Source: Epinephelus fuscoguttatus
Taxonomy: Eukaryota > Chordata > Actinopteri > Perciformes > Serranidae
Length of the DNA: 64,000 nucleotides
NCBI RefSeq assembly: GCF_011397635.1
Contig: NC_064765.1
Coordinates: 29,168,632-29,232,631, forward strand
Reading direction: 5' to 3'
Made by a program: the position numbers and the translations under genes. A model generated the notes under the pieces. It was not told where the DNA came from. It did no database searches and saw only the letters and a list, made by a program, of their open reading frames with translations. This document shows, piece after piece, positions 33,365 to 43,841 of the stretch; within the stretch, counting starts at the first letter, position 1; each line of letters starts with the position of its first letter.

Positions 33365-34375
33365 GAACAAGCAGCTCTCATTCCCTAGTTCGGAGGGTGT
33401 GCTATGCAACCACAGGCTGTGTTTGCTACTGGCTTACTGTACGTTCAAACCAGAAGCTTCCAAAGAGGCAAAGTCTGAAAAAAAAATATTTGTGGCAGCT
33501 TTGGTCGCTCTAGTCGCTCATCACGTAAATCATTGAATGTTCAATCGTGCTTGTCAATTTAAAGGAGCCGCACAGCAGACTACTGGCTTGAAAGCAGCGT
33601 AGTTGCTGCTTGCTGTTTTCCAGTCAAAAAGCTCATCGTTGGCCTACAGAAAGTTAAGTTTGGTCAATGAAAACAGAAACAGAACACCTAAAAAGGTCAT
33701 AATTAAACAATAAAGCCTGCTATTCTCTCCTCTATTACTAACATTACACACTTTAAAACTCACCAGACCAACCAACTACCTCCGCGACGTGGTCCCAAGC
33801 CTCATTCTTTTTATTTTAGTCTCTGTAACCGTACAGTGACACATTATAAAGTACTGAGTGGGTGCGAACGCAAGTAATAAACTTATTGATATCCATTGTC
33901 GGAACAAGTGTGCTGTAGGAAGCAAAGTTACATGGCTTGTTGTCTGGGACCCGCTTCATCGAAGCACCGCAGCATTCCAATTGGTTGCCGCCGAACTGCG
34001 TCAAAGCTCATTACCATAAAGTAAAACTAGTTTTAACTCCCCTCCGAACCACTCCAGTCGCTTTGGTTGCCCAAGACGTGCGGCTGACGACCAGGTTGCT
34101 GAAGTCGCCCAAGTCACCGGGCCCTCATTGAAAACCAATGACTTCCGCTGTTTTGGAAGCTTTGGTCGCTTTTGGTGTGAACGTACAGTTAGCTACTAAC
34201 AAGAGTCTGTCACTACGGACATGTTCGTTCTTCGGCTTGAAGGGTGTGCGTGCTGTGCCGCTATAGACTGTGTGTGCTAACATTACCGCCTTAGCTGCTA
34301 ACAAGAGTCTGTCGCTGCACAGTGGCTCATTCTTCGGCTCCAGGGCTGTTTGCAGCAGCTCAATGTTCATATCAG
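33365..34375. repeat. about 100-bp tandem repeat, three diverged units, split by a MITE
   Basis: Units at about 33365-33436, 34192-34294 and 34295-34375 share GCTACTAACAAGAGTCTGTC-like starts and AGGGTGTGCTATGC / AGGGTGTGCGTGCTG and GACTGTGTGTGCTAAC blocks. The MITE at 33437-34188 lies between units 1 and 2. Confidence 0.6.
33437..34188. mobile_element. MITE with TTA target duplication (PIF/Harbinger-like), 752 bp
   Basis: The left end CTGTACGTTCAAACCAGAAG and the right end CTTTTGGTGTGAACGTACAG are near-perfect inverted repeats. TTA lies on both sides (33434-33436 and 34189-34191). Subterminal words also mirror each other (CTTCCAAAG and TTTGGAAGC). No transposase ORF, so it was mobilised in trans. 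Confidence 0.8.
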
Positions 34376-36379
34376 CGCCTTCAGTGGACACACCCCCGGC
34401 ATCTCAGAGCAGAGAATACTGTCTCTCTTTTAACAATTTTGAAACCTAATTTTATATACTTGGCGATTCTTTTAATCATTCAAATTTGGTTGGATGGTTA
34501 ATGGCACATTTTTTTCTGTGTGACAAACTCATTACATGTTTTGCTTTACCTGGACAAAACTATTGAGTATTACAAAAGCCCTGAGAGGCAAAGTATTTTT
34601 TTTTTATCTTATTTTTCATTTTTGTGGACAGCCTAAGTTTACCTCAAACATAGAATATCATCTCTTATGTATGACATATGATCTATGTAGGAGACAATAT
34701 CTCCTACATAGGAGATAAAGTTAGGTTTTGGCCAACATTGCATAATAAGAAAAAAGTCACTTTGCCACTCAGGGCTTCCATAGAATAGGGCCAATTTAAC
34801 ATTTAAAGAATAAGTGTATAATGACAAGTGTAACACAATTTTTTTAGTTTCTCCTGTTTTCTCCAGTTGTCTCTAAGCAGTCTTTGGATCATGATCACAG
34901 CTCTTTATATTTAAAGCCTAAAAGTAGACAATTATAAAATTAGGCAGTGTGGTGAAAATGTATTTTTAAGATGGTCTTATAGGATAGTACTTCAAAACAT
35001 CTCTGAAACTCACAGCTCTGGCATTGCTCGCTCTCGAACCTTGTTCTGCAGTTACATATCTGTCCTTGCAAGCTCTTCATTCTCATCTTGTAAATTATTA
35101 ACCTGTCAGTTGTTTCTTGATAACAAACTGCCAAATCTCAAAACTGATAAGGCATTGAAGCATACCTTTGTAAACCGCTTTGGATTAGAACCTGAGCTCA
35201 AGTAAGCACACAAGTGATACAGAAGCTGGGAAATAATAGGTTGTAAATGAGATTGTGAGAGTGAAAAAGTATAAGTGCGATGAAGTGGGAGAAGGAAAGA
35301 GTAGTTAACGTCCGGAGTGGCTGTGGAGAGTGCTGAGTGGGTGGGGTGGTGGAGGAGGAGGAGGAGAAGAGCTGAAGCTGGTCTCAGCCTCCTTCTCAGA
35401 ATTATCCCTTAGTGACGCAAGCTCCTCCACTCACATCCTGACAGCTGCTCCCTGCCTGGTTACAACACTCCTCGGCCTGTCCAATAACAGTCATGTTCAT
35501 TTCCGCTTTAATGCATGGCTTTCCCCCACTGGGTTTACCAATACAGCTCCATTTAGGCTCATTAGTACATGTTCACTTACCTTTTTGTGTTTTCTTCTAA
35601 TCTGTGCACTAGTGGGACCTCAGTGTTGCATACACACTGGATCTACCTTTTTTCTTTGAGACACTGTAAAAAAAAAAAAAAAAAAAAAAAGCCATCATTC
35701 TCAGTCTACTTCACTGGGCTGTATTACATGGCAGTAAAAAAAAAAACAAAAACAATAATGACTATTACAATACCCATTCAAAATATGCCTGTTTAGAATA
35801 GGCCGATTGCTTGACTCGACACTTTGCTTCTTTGGGTCCTTAGAAACACACCTTGGTTTCAAATAGCTATAGATGTATTATGGTGTTTAGATATGACAAA
35901 TATTGAATTATGTTGCTATACTAAGTCAATGTGCCTTAAAATGATGTAAAAAAAAGAAAAACATTCAAACCTTTATTTAACACTTGGGAAATCATTGGGG
36001 CAGACCCTCATTTTCTGTCATGCCAAGCATGAACAAAGACATTAAACACAATAAAGAAGCAAACAAGGATCCATTATGCATACCAGTTACAGTGGAAATG
36101 AAATCATACAAAATAACAATAGTAATGTATAAAAGCTAAAAGTAAAAATATAAGATCATAAACATGTTATGGTGTGGATGTTTAGTTGAAAGCATTTACG
36201 CTCAGTTGGGACAGGATGTAAAATAAGGCATTTAAACAGCTGTAATGGTGGCAGAGCATCAGACTTTTAGGTCTTTTACCGATTATTTCATGTGTGAAGT
36301 GCACTGTAAGAGAATGGATTTTCCTAGTAAAGTTCTGATTAAGGGAGTGTGAAGGATAACCTATTCTGTGAGCGAGTAC
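34376..36379. other. non-coding stretch with a 23-A tract
   Basis: No gene. A poly-A run spans 35668-35690. 35310-35470 is GC-richer with a (GGA)n run and the word AGTGACGCAAG, possibly regulatory. Confidence 0.4.
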
Positions 36380-36960
36380 CAAGTCTGTGTGAGGTCAGGA
36401 AATATAGAGTGGAAGCATCTGTATCAAGACCCTGTGTCCTCATATGAGGACATCACATTTTTGGGTTTACTTGACCTCATTCTGGTTGACTTAGACCTGT
36501 TGTCCTCATTCGTGGACACTTCTTTGTGCCATCTAGCGGTAGTAAGAGCACAATACACTAATCCATGTAAAAACAAGATGGCTGCCATCTCTGCCAAGTC
36601 AGTCTGCAGCCGATTCTGACACAAAAGAGGCCAAGGTCCAGAACCTGATCACATTTTATAGGTGAAACTTGTTTATTTAGGCTATTATTAATAATATTTG
36701 TGTTTTGATATGGCAACAAATTTGACCAATTTTAGCAACAGTAACAAGCTAAGACTCGTTAATTAGTAAATACTCGTTTGAAGATGTTGGGACTTTTTTG
36801 TCCTCTCATTTGACGACATTGAGACTTTATTATCATTGACAATGTTTAGTTTGTCATACTTATCGGGTCCTACTGATCCCAAATAGCTTGGAGAAATTAT
36901 AAATGCATACCAAACAAAAGTTCTGGTTTCAGGAGGATGAAAACCAATGCAAACATGAAA
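36380..36960. repeat. probable dispersed repeat with TGTCCTCATATGAGGACA head
   Basis: The palindromic word GTCCTCATATGAGGAC near 36436 and the related TTTGTCCTCTCATTTGACGA near 36797 suggest one fish repeat family. Borders are not determined. Confidence 0.4.
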
Positions 36961-39484
36961 CTCAATGGTATACTACTATTTACTTGTACTATGCTTGTAC
37001 TATTACTTTAGAGGAAAAACATTGTAGGTCTTCGATTACATTTACACAACAGTGACATGCTGAATACATTGCAGGTCATGTCGCACTATTTAGAACACGA
37101 GTTTCGTCCTCCCCCCTAGAAACATTAAAGTAGTAGAGGACTTTTGACAAAATGAAAGACATTTACACCGTAAATGAATGCACAAAAGGCACATATTTGT
37201 TCATTGACATTCAAAATAACAGGAAGTTTATATTATGTAAATGTCTACATAGATCAGATAGATAGATCAGCAATTAAAAATGTGACTATTTTTTGGCAAA
37301 AAGACTACATAGACTACTAGCATCGTGAGGCAGTACTTGCTTTAAGCTAAATGCTAAATTAAGCATGCTTAAGTTAAAATGGCATGAGATTGAAACCAGT
37401 CATTAGTAATGTCATTCTTACATATTTTGCCCTTTTATGGAAACCACTAACATTCCTACGTCATCTTACAAAATGACAACTTGTCAGTTCGGGGCACGCT
37501 AACTTCTCATTGCGCCAGTGTTTCTCTGCCACCACACAAAAGGCTATTACATTACTACTCTCTGATGGGTCAAGGGGACTTCCACTGTGACATTATTACT
37601 ATCTAACCCATTCATCTGCCTGAATACTGAGGAGGGGAAAGGCATTTACTGTGTGTATCTCCTTCCTTTACAGCCCATTCATGAAATCTGAGTTGCTTCC
37701 CTGAGGCCTTGAGACATGATGACCAGCAACAACAAGTAACATTGTAATAATTTTCCACGATGGCTCTCATGTTTTTTGTTTATTCACTGAACTAAATCTA
37801 AATTAAATAGACTAAAGTGAAAGATATGAAGCCAAATCACCTGTAAAAGTGCCTGAAAAACAAAAATAGCATCAGTAAACAGAGAGAGGGATGTGTATCA
37901 ATCCTTTAGAGAAAACAATAGTTGTGGGCAGATTTTGGTTGGAACTGACAAATCCCACTGTAAGACTATATTACTTTACAGCATCCACCACAAGTGTATT
38001 TGACAAACCCATCATGGTCACAAATTCTTAACAGATGCTCATTTGCGCTCACGGCAACCACAAATGTCTTACTGCGAATGAGCAATAAACATGAACAGGA
38101 AGAGCTCAGCGCCCCTTTGCCCGATAGAGACAGAGAGTTTGTTTTGACACTGGTGGGATAAAAATGGAGACACTCCGACTGGCTGTACCAGATAAAAAAA
38201 AAATCCTCCTCCACTCTCAGTCATCATAGTAGTTTTTTTATGCTCTCATCTGAGACCTTAAGTAGCTTTAATGTCTGAACACACACAAACTACAAAGTCT
38301 CTAAGCCATTCATAATGACCAAGAGTAGGGGAGAGTGGGGTGAGATGCGCCAGTTTTTACTTGAGGTGACTATAAAGAGAGGGCATGGCAGTAATGCGTC
38401 CAACTAAAATATGTACATATATTTCAGGATGTGGGGCATCCCTGGAAACAACCACTTTGGATCTTAAATAAACTGTCAATTCAATACCAAATTACTTATT
38501 AAAGATCTTTTAAATAACATCAAAGGCCAATTTTAGCAGTAGATAACATGTCGAATACATAAAAGATCTTAAGTAGGCCTACATAATATTTAACATTTTC
38601 AGAATAATATTAAGTTGAACTCTAACAAAGTCAACTGCAATTCTCAGAACCAGGCTACAGCACAACATGCCACTTGTCAGTGCTGCAATATTCTTCAGTA
38701 TTCTCCGACTCCACATTCCCAATTCTAAAATAAATGAAAATTGTGGGGCAAATATTTTTATAAATAAGAATAAAATTAATTTATCTAAATAAATCTGATT
38801 TTTTGGGGGGGTCAACTTGTGTAACTTGAACATATTTATTGCGCTCTTAGAACTGTACTAATACTAGCATTTCTGGCTCTGTAAAAACATGATCAGTTAG
38901 TTTAATCAAGCTCATTTAGGGGCTCATATTCTGATAATCATCCATATCCACTGATGTATACAGTAGTCCCATATACTGGGAGAAAGGGACGATGATGAGG
39001 AGAATTGGGAATCTGTGAGAGGCGAGAGATGAGAACATGAGTGGACATAACATGCCTGAGACCCCGAAACTAGAAGTAGCATTAACTAACAGCGAAGCAG
39101 TGAAAAGGAGGGTGATGGCTGGCTCCATGTACTATTGGCTGTTGAAGAGAAATAAACAGTAAAGGTAAGCATATGATTCTCTGTCTAGTGAACTGAACTG
39201 AGAGAGGGAGAGAGTGTGTGTGATATTATTTTGGTGATAAAATAAAATAATACAATGTACAATTACAATAAAATAATATGTTAATGATAATCATCAGTCG
39301 GGGGGGGTTGCGCCACTGGCACAACTTAACCCAGGCCTTTTGGCACAAACCACCCCATCCCCACCGAGGCCGGTTCTACGCAGGGGCAAGAGGGGGCAAT
39401 GCATATATGAGGGGGCGGTCATAAATGTGAAGGGGGCATCATGCTCCAGCACATTTTTGCCATAGGTAGAGCTGACAAATAAAG
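36961..39484. other. non-coding stretch with repeat fragments
   Basis: No gene. 38328-38350 (GGGGAGAGTGGGGTGAGATG) shares its head with 25662. A hydrophobic minus ORF at 38916-39128 lacks supporting context. Confidence 0.4.
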
Positions 39485-39561
39485 GTCACTCACTCACTCA
39501 TTCTCTCACTCACTCACTCACTCACTCACTCACTCACTCACTCACTCACTCACTCACTCAC
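39485..39561. repeat. (CTCA)n tetranucleotide microsatellite
   Basis: About nineteen CTCA units, with one interruption near 39502. Confidence 0.95.
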
Positions 39562-41285
39562 AGGATGTGGTGATGCTGTGTGAGTGCCCTATAGAGGGTG
39601 TCAAAGCACCATGGTCTCAAATGTGCTCGCCGCTTGTTTTGTTGTTGATAACAGTGTTTTCTACATGGACCTGGGTTGTTGTTAGCTGTGTGTCCAACCC
39701 CCAACCTAAAGAAATGGATTGCACTTTGTCAGGCCTCTACCCTAAGACCTGTCCAACTTGGGTGTCCCACCTGAAGACTAAGCTCCTGCTGGTATAGCTC
39801 TTAGGGTCACTGAGGCACGCAAACCCTCTGACCACAATAAAGTGGCAATCCCTCAGGGAGGAAAACTGAAAAATAAAATACACAAAAAATAAAATAAAAA
39901 TTAAAAAATAAAATAAAAATATCCTTCATCCAGACACAACCAGCATCTTAACATTTATCTTATTGGATGGCCATTAGGCATATAGGCATATGAAATAAAT
40001 TTGAACCTAATAATTACAATAACCTCACTATAGCCAGTATTTACCAAAGCCAGTCTTATAAAAAAAAACTTCTCAAACTAACAGAACTAACAAACACAAC
40101 AGATATAGGCTAGAGCAGAACATTTTATATTTTATTGTTTTGTTTTGTTTTTTTGTCTTTTTTTTTTGTTTGTTTGTTTTTTTGTTAGCAATTTAACAGA
40201 TTTCTCTTCACTCCACTCTCCTTTGAGCTGCTGAAAGCTGCAGGAGTGAAAAGTTAATAAAAGCTTTGTAAAAATCGCTGTGATTATCAACAAACAGCGT
40301 GCAGAACTAGAGGCTGGGCAGGGCTTTATGTAGGGGTCTGGCACACATAGGCATTTGTCCTCAGTATGTGACATGCAGCAGGCACTCATCTCTCGCTGTG
40401 CTTGTATGATTGAAAAAACGTTTGCACTGACAGGCTCACACTCTGTGCTCACACTGCTATATTTACTTTTGTTTTTTTGTTGTAAACTATATATTAAGTA
40501 TCTCACGACAAGAGATGCTATGACGAGTTTAACAGAGCTTCACTTTACTGCTGCATTCTGCCTCACTGAGACTGAGAAACCTGACGCCGATGCATCTTGG
40601 CTCATTTACATACTAAATAGTGATTGGGGGGGCGTAGAACCGGCCTCGGGGCAATGCCACCTTAAACAAATGTCTTGCCCCGTCAAATCAAATCCGCCGA
40701 AAAAGGCACAAAACAGAAAAATTTTCTCATCTGTCTCCACTCCACACCGTGCTGTGTGCCGGCTGACCCTCCCCCCAGTAAACACCCAATTACTATTTAG
40801 CATGCATTATCCTGCAGATAATTATTAACATGGTTTCATGTCATATCATATGAATTAGACTACTTAATTTATGGTCCTGATGATGCAACTCATAAATAAC
40901 AACTCTGCCTTGTTCACATGAATGCACTCGTTGCTGGAGAGAAAAGAGAGAGAGAGTTGATAAAAGTAATAAAAACACAAATGTTATAAAATACTCTAAA
41001 ACATTTTCACACTATATCAGATAACTAAGATGAGTTTATATTTCCCTTGTTTGTTAAGCTATGTATTTCATTTTATTTTTATTTTTCCCCCTTTTTTGTT
41101 TAATATTACATTTTTTTCAGAACCTAAGGTTAAAAGCATTTCCTTTGTCATCAGTTTTCAATCTTTCCAATCTTGTATTATAAGATGTTGACACTACACT
41201 TCTGTTTACTCTGGAAATAAAAAAAAAGTTATAAAAATGAAATTAAAATGTTTTAAAAAAATTCATACACACAAAAAAAGAATGA
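39562..41285. other. non-coding stretch with an inverted repeat pair
   Basis: The 18-bp word CCGAGGCCGGTTCTACGC at 39364-39381 recurs inverted at 40632-40649. ORFs such as 40355-40828 have no family resemblance. Confidence 0.4.
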
Positions 41286-41290
41286 CAGAA

Positions 41291-41385
41291 TGACATCAGC
41301 AGACAGGAAGTTACCCTCGGCAACCGTTGCTATGGAGAAGCTGTTGGAATGCTTGTGACTGAAAGTGCCTTTGTGACATCACGTT
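41291..41385 (+). promoter_or_regulatory. candidate promoter of the coiled-coil gene (CRE-like and X-box-like sites)
   Basis: TGACATCA occurs at 41291-41298 and GTGACATCACG near 41372, both CRE/ATF-like. Between them GGCAAC-C-GTTGCTATGGAGAA (41319-41337) contains an imperfect RFX X-box. No TATA box is obvious. The block lies 200-300 bp before the start codon at 41586. Confidence 0.4.
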
Positions 41386-41585
41386 ACATTTCTCAGAAGC
41401 CTTGAAATAGGAGAGAGGTACAGCTACACACGTGTGTATTACAGTCAGGTCCGAGTTTCGACAGAGACAAGGTTTTACACAACTTCAGTCTGCCACAGAA
41501 AACTTAAGTCTTTTACAGACCAACACTTTCTGCAACAGACCGTTTATCTCATCCACAAACACTACCGTTACCGAACAACAGTGCA

Positions 41586-42578
41586 ATGGAGAGAAAAAAC
41601 AACAACACAAACAAAGGGGGCCGTCAAAATGCCCCACAGGGTGCCCTCAGAAATGCTCAACAGGAGATCCAACGCCTTAAACAGCAGATGAACAGCCTGT
41701 TGAAGCAAAATTCTGAATTGTGGGCTGAAAAGGACAAGATTAGCCAGCAAAGTCAAAAAGACCAGCTGGCAATGAACCAGCTGAGGGAGCTGCTAGTTTC
41801 GAAGGACAGGGAGTTGCATGAAAACTACTGCAATTATCAGACCATTGAAAGGCAGGAGATAAAAATCTCCCAACTCCAGAAAAGTCTGCAATACCAGACA
41901 GAGAGGGTGGAAGCCATCAAGGAACTGAATCTGCAGGAGTTAGCATCCATGGCAAGACAGCTGGATGACGAGACAGAAAGAGCCTCAGAGCTGGAGGAGA
42001 AAGAAGCTGAATTCTGGCAGCGTGAGAAAGCATGGCAGAAGAAAGTCAGCGACCTGGAGGAGAAGTCCAGGCAGGAGCTCGCAGAGGCAGAAGAAAGATG
42101 GAAGCTGAAAGTGCAACAGATGCAGGACGAGCAAAAAGAACTTGAAGAAAAGTTCAAAAAAGACATGGCTCAGAAAGAACAGATGTGGGAAAGAAAAGAA
42201 AATCATCTGGAGGTCAAAGCTACACAGCTGGAGGTGAACGTTACACATCTGGAGGTGAAAGTTACACAGCTGGAGGTGAACGTCACACAGCTGGAGGAAG
42301 AGAAGTCAGAGCTGGAAGAGCTGTGTTTGACCATGAAAAGGAAGATGAGAGGTTTCTTTTCCAGGAAGAACGAGGATAGAGAAACAACCCTGCAGAACAT
42401 CAAAATCAAAATGCACGCGAAGAAAGAGAAGGTGGAGAAGGCCAAGAAAGAAAAGCTGGCAAAAGAGGAGAAGGCTGGGGCCAAAAAGGAAGGTTTTTTC
42501 CAGCGGTTACACAGGAAAAAGCAGTGTGACATCAGCAACATGGTGGTAGAGGAGGAACTCGCTGGTTGTTCAGCTTGA
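41586..42578 (+). CDS. single-exon coiled-coil protein, function unknown
   Basis: An intact 330-codon ORF, by far the longest in the window, starting at an ATG with G at -3 and G at +4. The product is highly charged and almost wholly helical. A short basic, Asn/Gln-rich N-terminus (1-20) leads into coiled coil from about 22 to 250. Residues 207-241 are five tandem heptads of the form (H/Q)LEV(K/N)(A/V)T, the last variant QLEEEKS. A lysine-rich stretch (about 274-305) follows. The short phrases RGFFSRK and EGFFQRLHRKK (around 262 and 307) look like duplicated basic-aromatic motifs. There is no signal peptide or membrane segment, so it is probably cytoplasmic, cytoskeletal or nuclear. Lack of introns could mean a retrocopy or a lineage-specific gene. 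Generic similarity to any coiled-coil protein is expected and not informative. I do not recognise a family. Confidence 0.8.
   Translation: MERKNNNTNKGGRQNAPQGALRNAQQEIQRLKQQMNSLLKQNSELWAEKDKISQQSQKDQLAMNQLRELLVSKDRELHENYCNYQTIERQEIKISQLQKSLQYQTERVEAIKELNLQELASMARQLDDETERASELEEKEAEFWQREKAWQKKVSDLEEKSRQELAEAEERWKLKVQQMQDEQKELEEKFKKDMAQKEQMWERKENHLEVKATQLEVNVTHLEVKVTQLEVNVTQLEEEKSELEELCLTMKRKMRGFFSRKNEDRETTLQNIKIKMHAKKEKVEKAKKEKLAKEEKAGAKKEGFFQRLHRKKQCDISNMVVEEELAGCSA
42204..42308 (+). repeat. five 21-bp tandem repeats inside the coiled-coil gene
   Basis: Units start at 42204, 42225, 42246, 42267 and 42288, each like CAGCTGGAGGTGAACGTTAC. One unit encodes exactly one heptad, so expansion keeps both reading frame and coiled-coil register. 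Alternation of H-start/K and Q-start/N units suggests duplication of a 42-bp pair. Confidence 0.9.
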
Positions 42579-42708
42579 GTTGGACAACAGTAACTCCCTC
42601 CTCTCCCTCCATCTAAACCTTTCCACCACCCCTTGCCCTTCTACCTCCCCCCCTCCCTCAGTCCACGCTCCCTCACCATCCACCTCTCCACCCTCTTAGA
42701 TTAGAGCA
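42579..42708 (+). other. probable 3' UTR start of the coiled-coil gene
   Basis: A C/T-rich non-coding tail follows the stop codon. No AATAAA appears before the repeat at 42709; candidates farther on are at 43557 and 43811. Confidence 0.35.
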
Positions 42709-42910
42709 AGGGCAGCACAGTGGCTCAGTGATTAGCACTGCAGCCTCACAGTGACACCTCCTCCTGTCCTGCTGTGGGCCCCACAGCAGACACAGGGAGA
42801 ATATACACACTCCCCACAGTGAGTGTGGGGAGTGTGTATATTCTCCCTGTGTCTGCCTTTAATATAGTTACTTTCGGGTTTTCTCCTGGTGCTCAGGTTC
42901 TCCCGCTACA
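42709..42910 (+). repeat. tRNA-like dispersed fish repeat with inverted duplication
   Basis: GGGCAGCACAGTGGCTCAGTG at the start and the following TTAGCACTGCAGCCTCAC match the head of a very common fish repeat with a Pol III A-box-like word. The region TGTGGGGAGTGTGTATATTC to GGTGCTCAGGTTCTCC is its usual downstream part. Between them part of that sequence is duplicated in inverse orientation (see 42787-42855). Confidence 0.65.
42787..42855. repeat. perfect 32-bp inverted repeat with 5-nt loop
   Basis: The left arm 42787-42818 begins CAGACACAGGGAGAATATAC and is the exact reverse complement of 42824-42855; the loop is GTGAG. If transcribed it would fold into a flawless 32-bp hairpin. Confidence 0.95.
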
Positions 42911-43527
42911 ATCAATTTGGCAAAATTAAAAATTGGAATCATATTTCTGCATGTGTCTGCCTCTAAATATAAGACATACGGTTTATATGGAGTTGTATGA
43001 CATTGTTTCTACAAAGTATATCATCAAATATTGCTCTTTGAGTTATGATTTAAACACTTACAGGGTTTCACATGTGAGGTGCATTTTTGTAACAGCACAA
43101 TCAATCATTCTTTGAGATGTAAATACAATGTAGACGTTCTAAAATATAGACAATTAACTTCATAGAGATTGAGCTGAGGCTCACCTTCCATGTTTCAGCT
43201 TTCTAGTCAAAAACATAGCTTGTCTTGCTTTTATATAATATTGTAAGATCTCTTGTCTCACTTGACATTGAGTTAACTGCATCAGTTGATGGACTTTCTC
43301 TCACTTTCAGGCTCACTGTGACAAATGTGTATGTCTGTTTGCTTCTAAAGCAACATGTTTTAAAAGAGCACAAGTTTTACTCAAACAGAGAAGCCAAAGT
43401 GGATAGATGGACAGGTATAGCATTATTTATCCAAGCTATAGCATTAACTAGAATTGTCTTATTAACTAAAATTAAATAGCTATTATTGCTTTGATCATTT
43501 ATGTATTCCTGTTCTTACCCTCCTTTC
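42911..43527. other. AT-rich spacer with a direct-repeat partner
   Basis: 43250-43320 (CTCACTTGACATTGAGTTAA onwards) is closely repeated in the same orientation at 45130-45200. These may mark parts of one broken mobile element. No gene recognised. Confidence 0.45.
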
Positions 43528-43666
43528 TCCATCCAGACCAGGCCCCTGTACTGCAGAATAAACCTGGTTGTTCCAGTGCTGCAAAACTTCTTTAATTATG
43601 GTGACACAAGGCAAGATTTCAGGCTGAGCAGAGAGTCCCTGGAGGTGCTGCTGGACACGTTTTAAA
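43528..43666 (+). pseudogene. Harbinger (HARBI1-like) transposase fragment
   Basis: The plus strand from about 43546 encodes RINLVVPVLQNFFNYGDTRQ then DFRLSRESLEVLLDTF, and ends at a TAA (43663-43665). The phrase FR(L/M)SRES(L/F)..LL is typical of the N-terminal part of Harbinger nucleases and HARBI1. The DDE catalytic core is absent, so this is a fragment. A CAG at about 43537 could be an old splice acceptor. Confidence 0.55.
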
Positions 43667-43841
43667 TAATTTTATATTGTTCTCTGTAAATAGTGATTTC
43701 TGCTGATCTTTTGTAAATAGCTGTACATGTTAAGAATGCCCACTTGTAAACTTGTAAACAGTTCGAAATGTTCAGATTGTATCTTCGTAAATACTTGGTT
43801 ATCAAAGAAAAAAATAAATTGTGTTGTCACTGAAAAGTAGT

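Noticed and set aside
38916-39128. Hydrophobic minus ORF with a signal-peptide-like start
   Set aside because: It lies among repeat fragments, has no splice or promoter context, and the rest of the ORF shows no domain.
41837-42541. Several long minus ORFs rich in Ser/Phe/Cys
   Set aside because: They are antisense shadows of the lysine/glutamate-rich coiled-coil gene.
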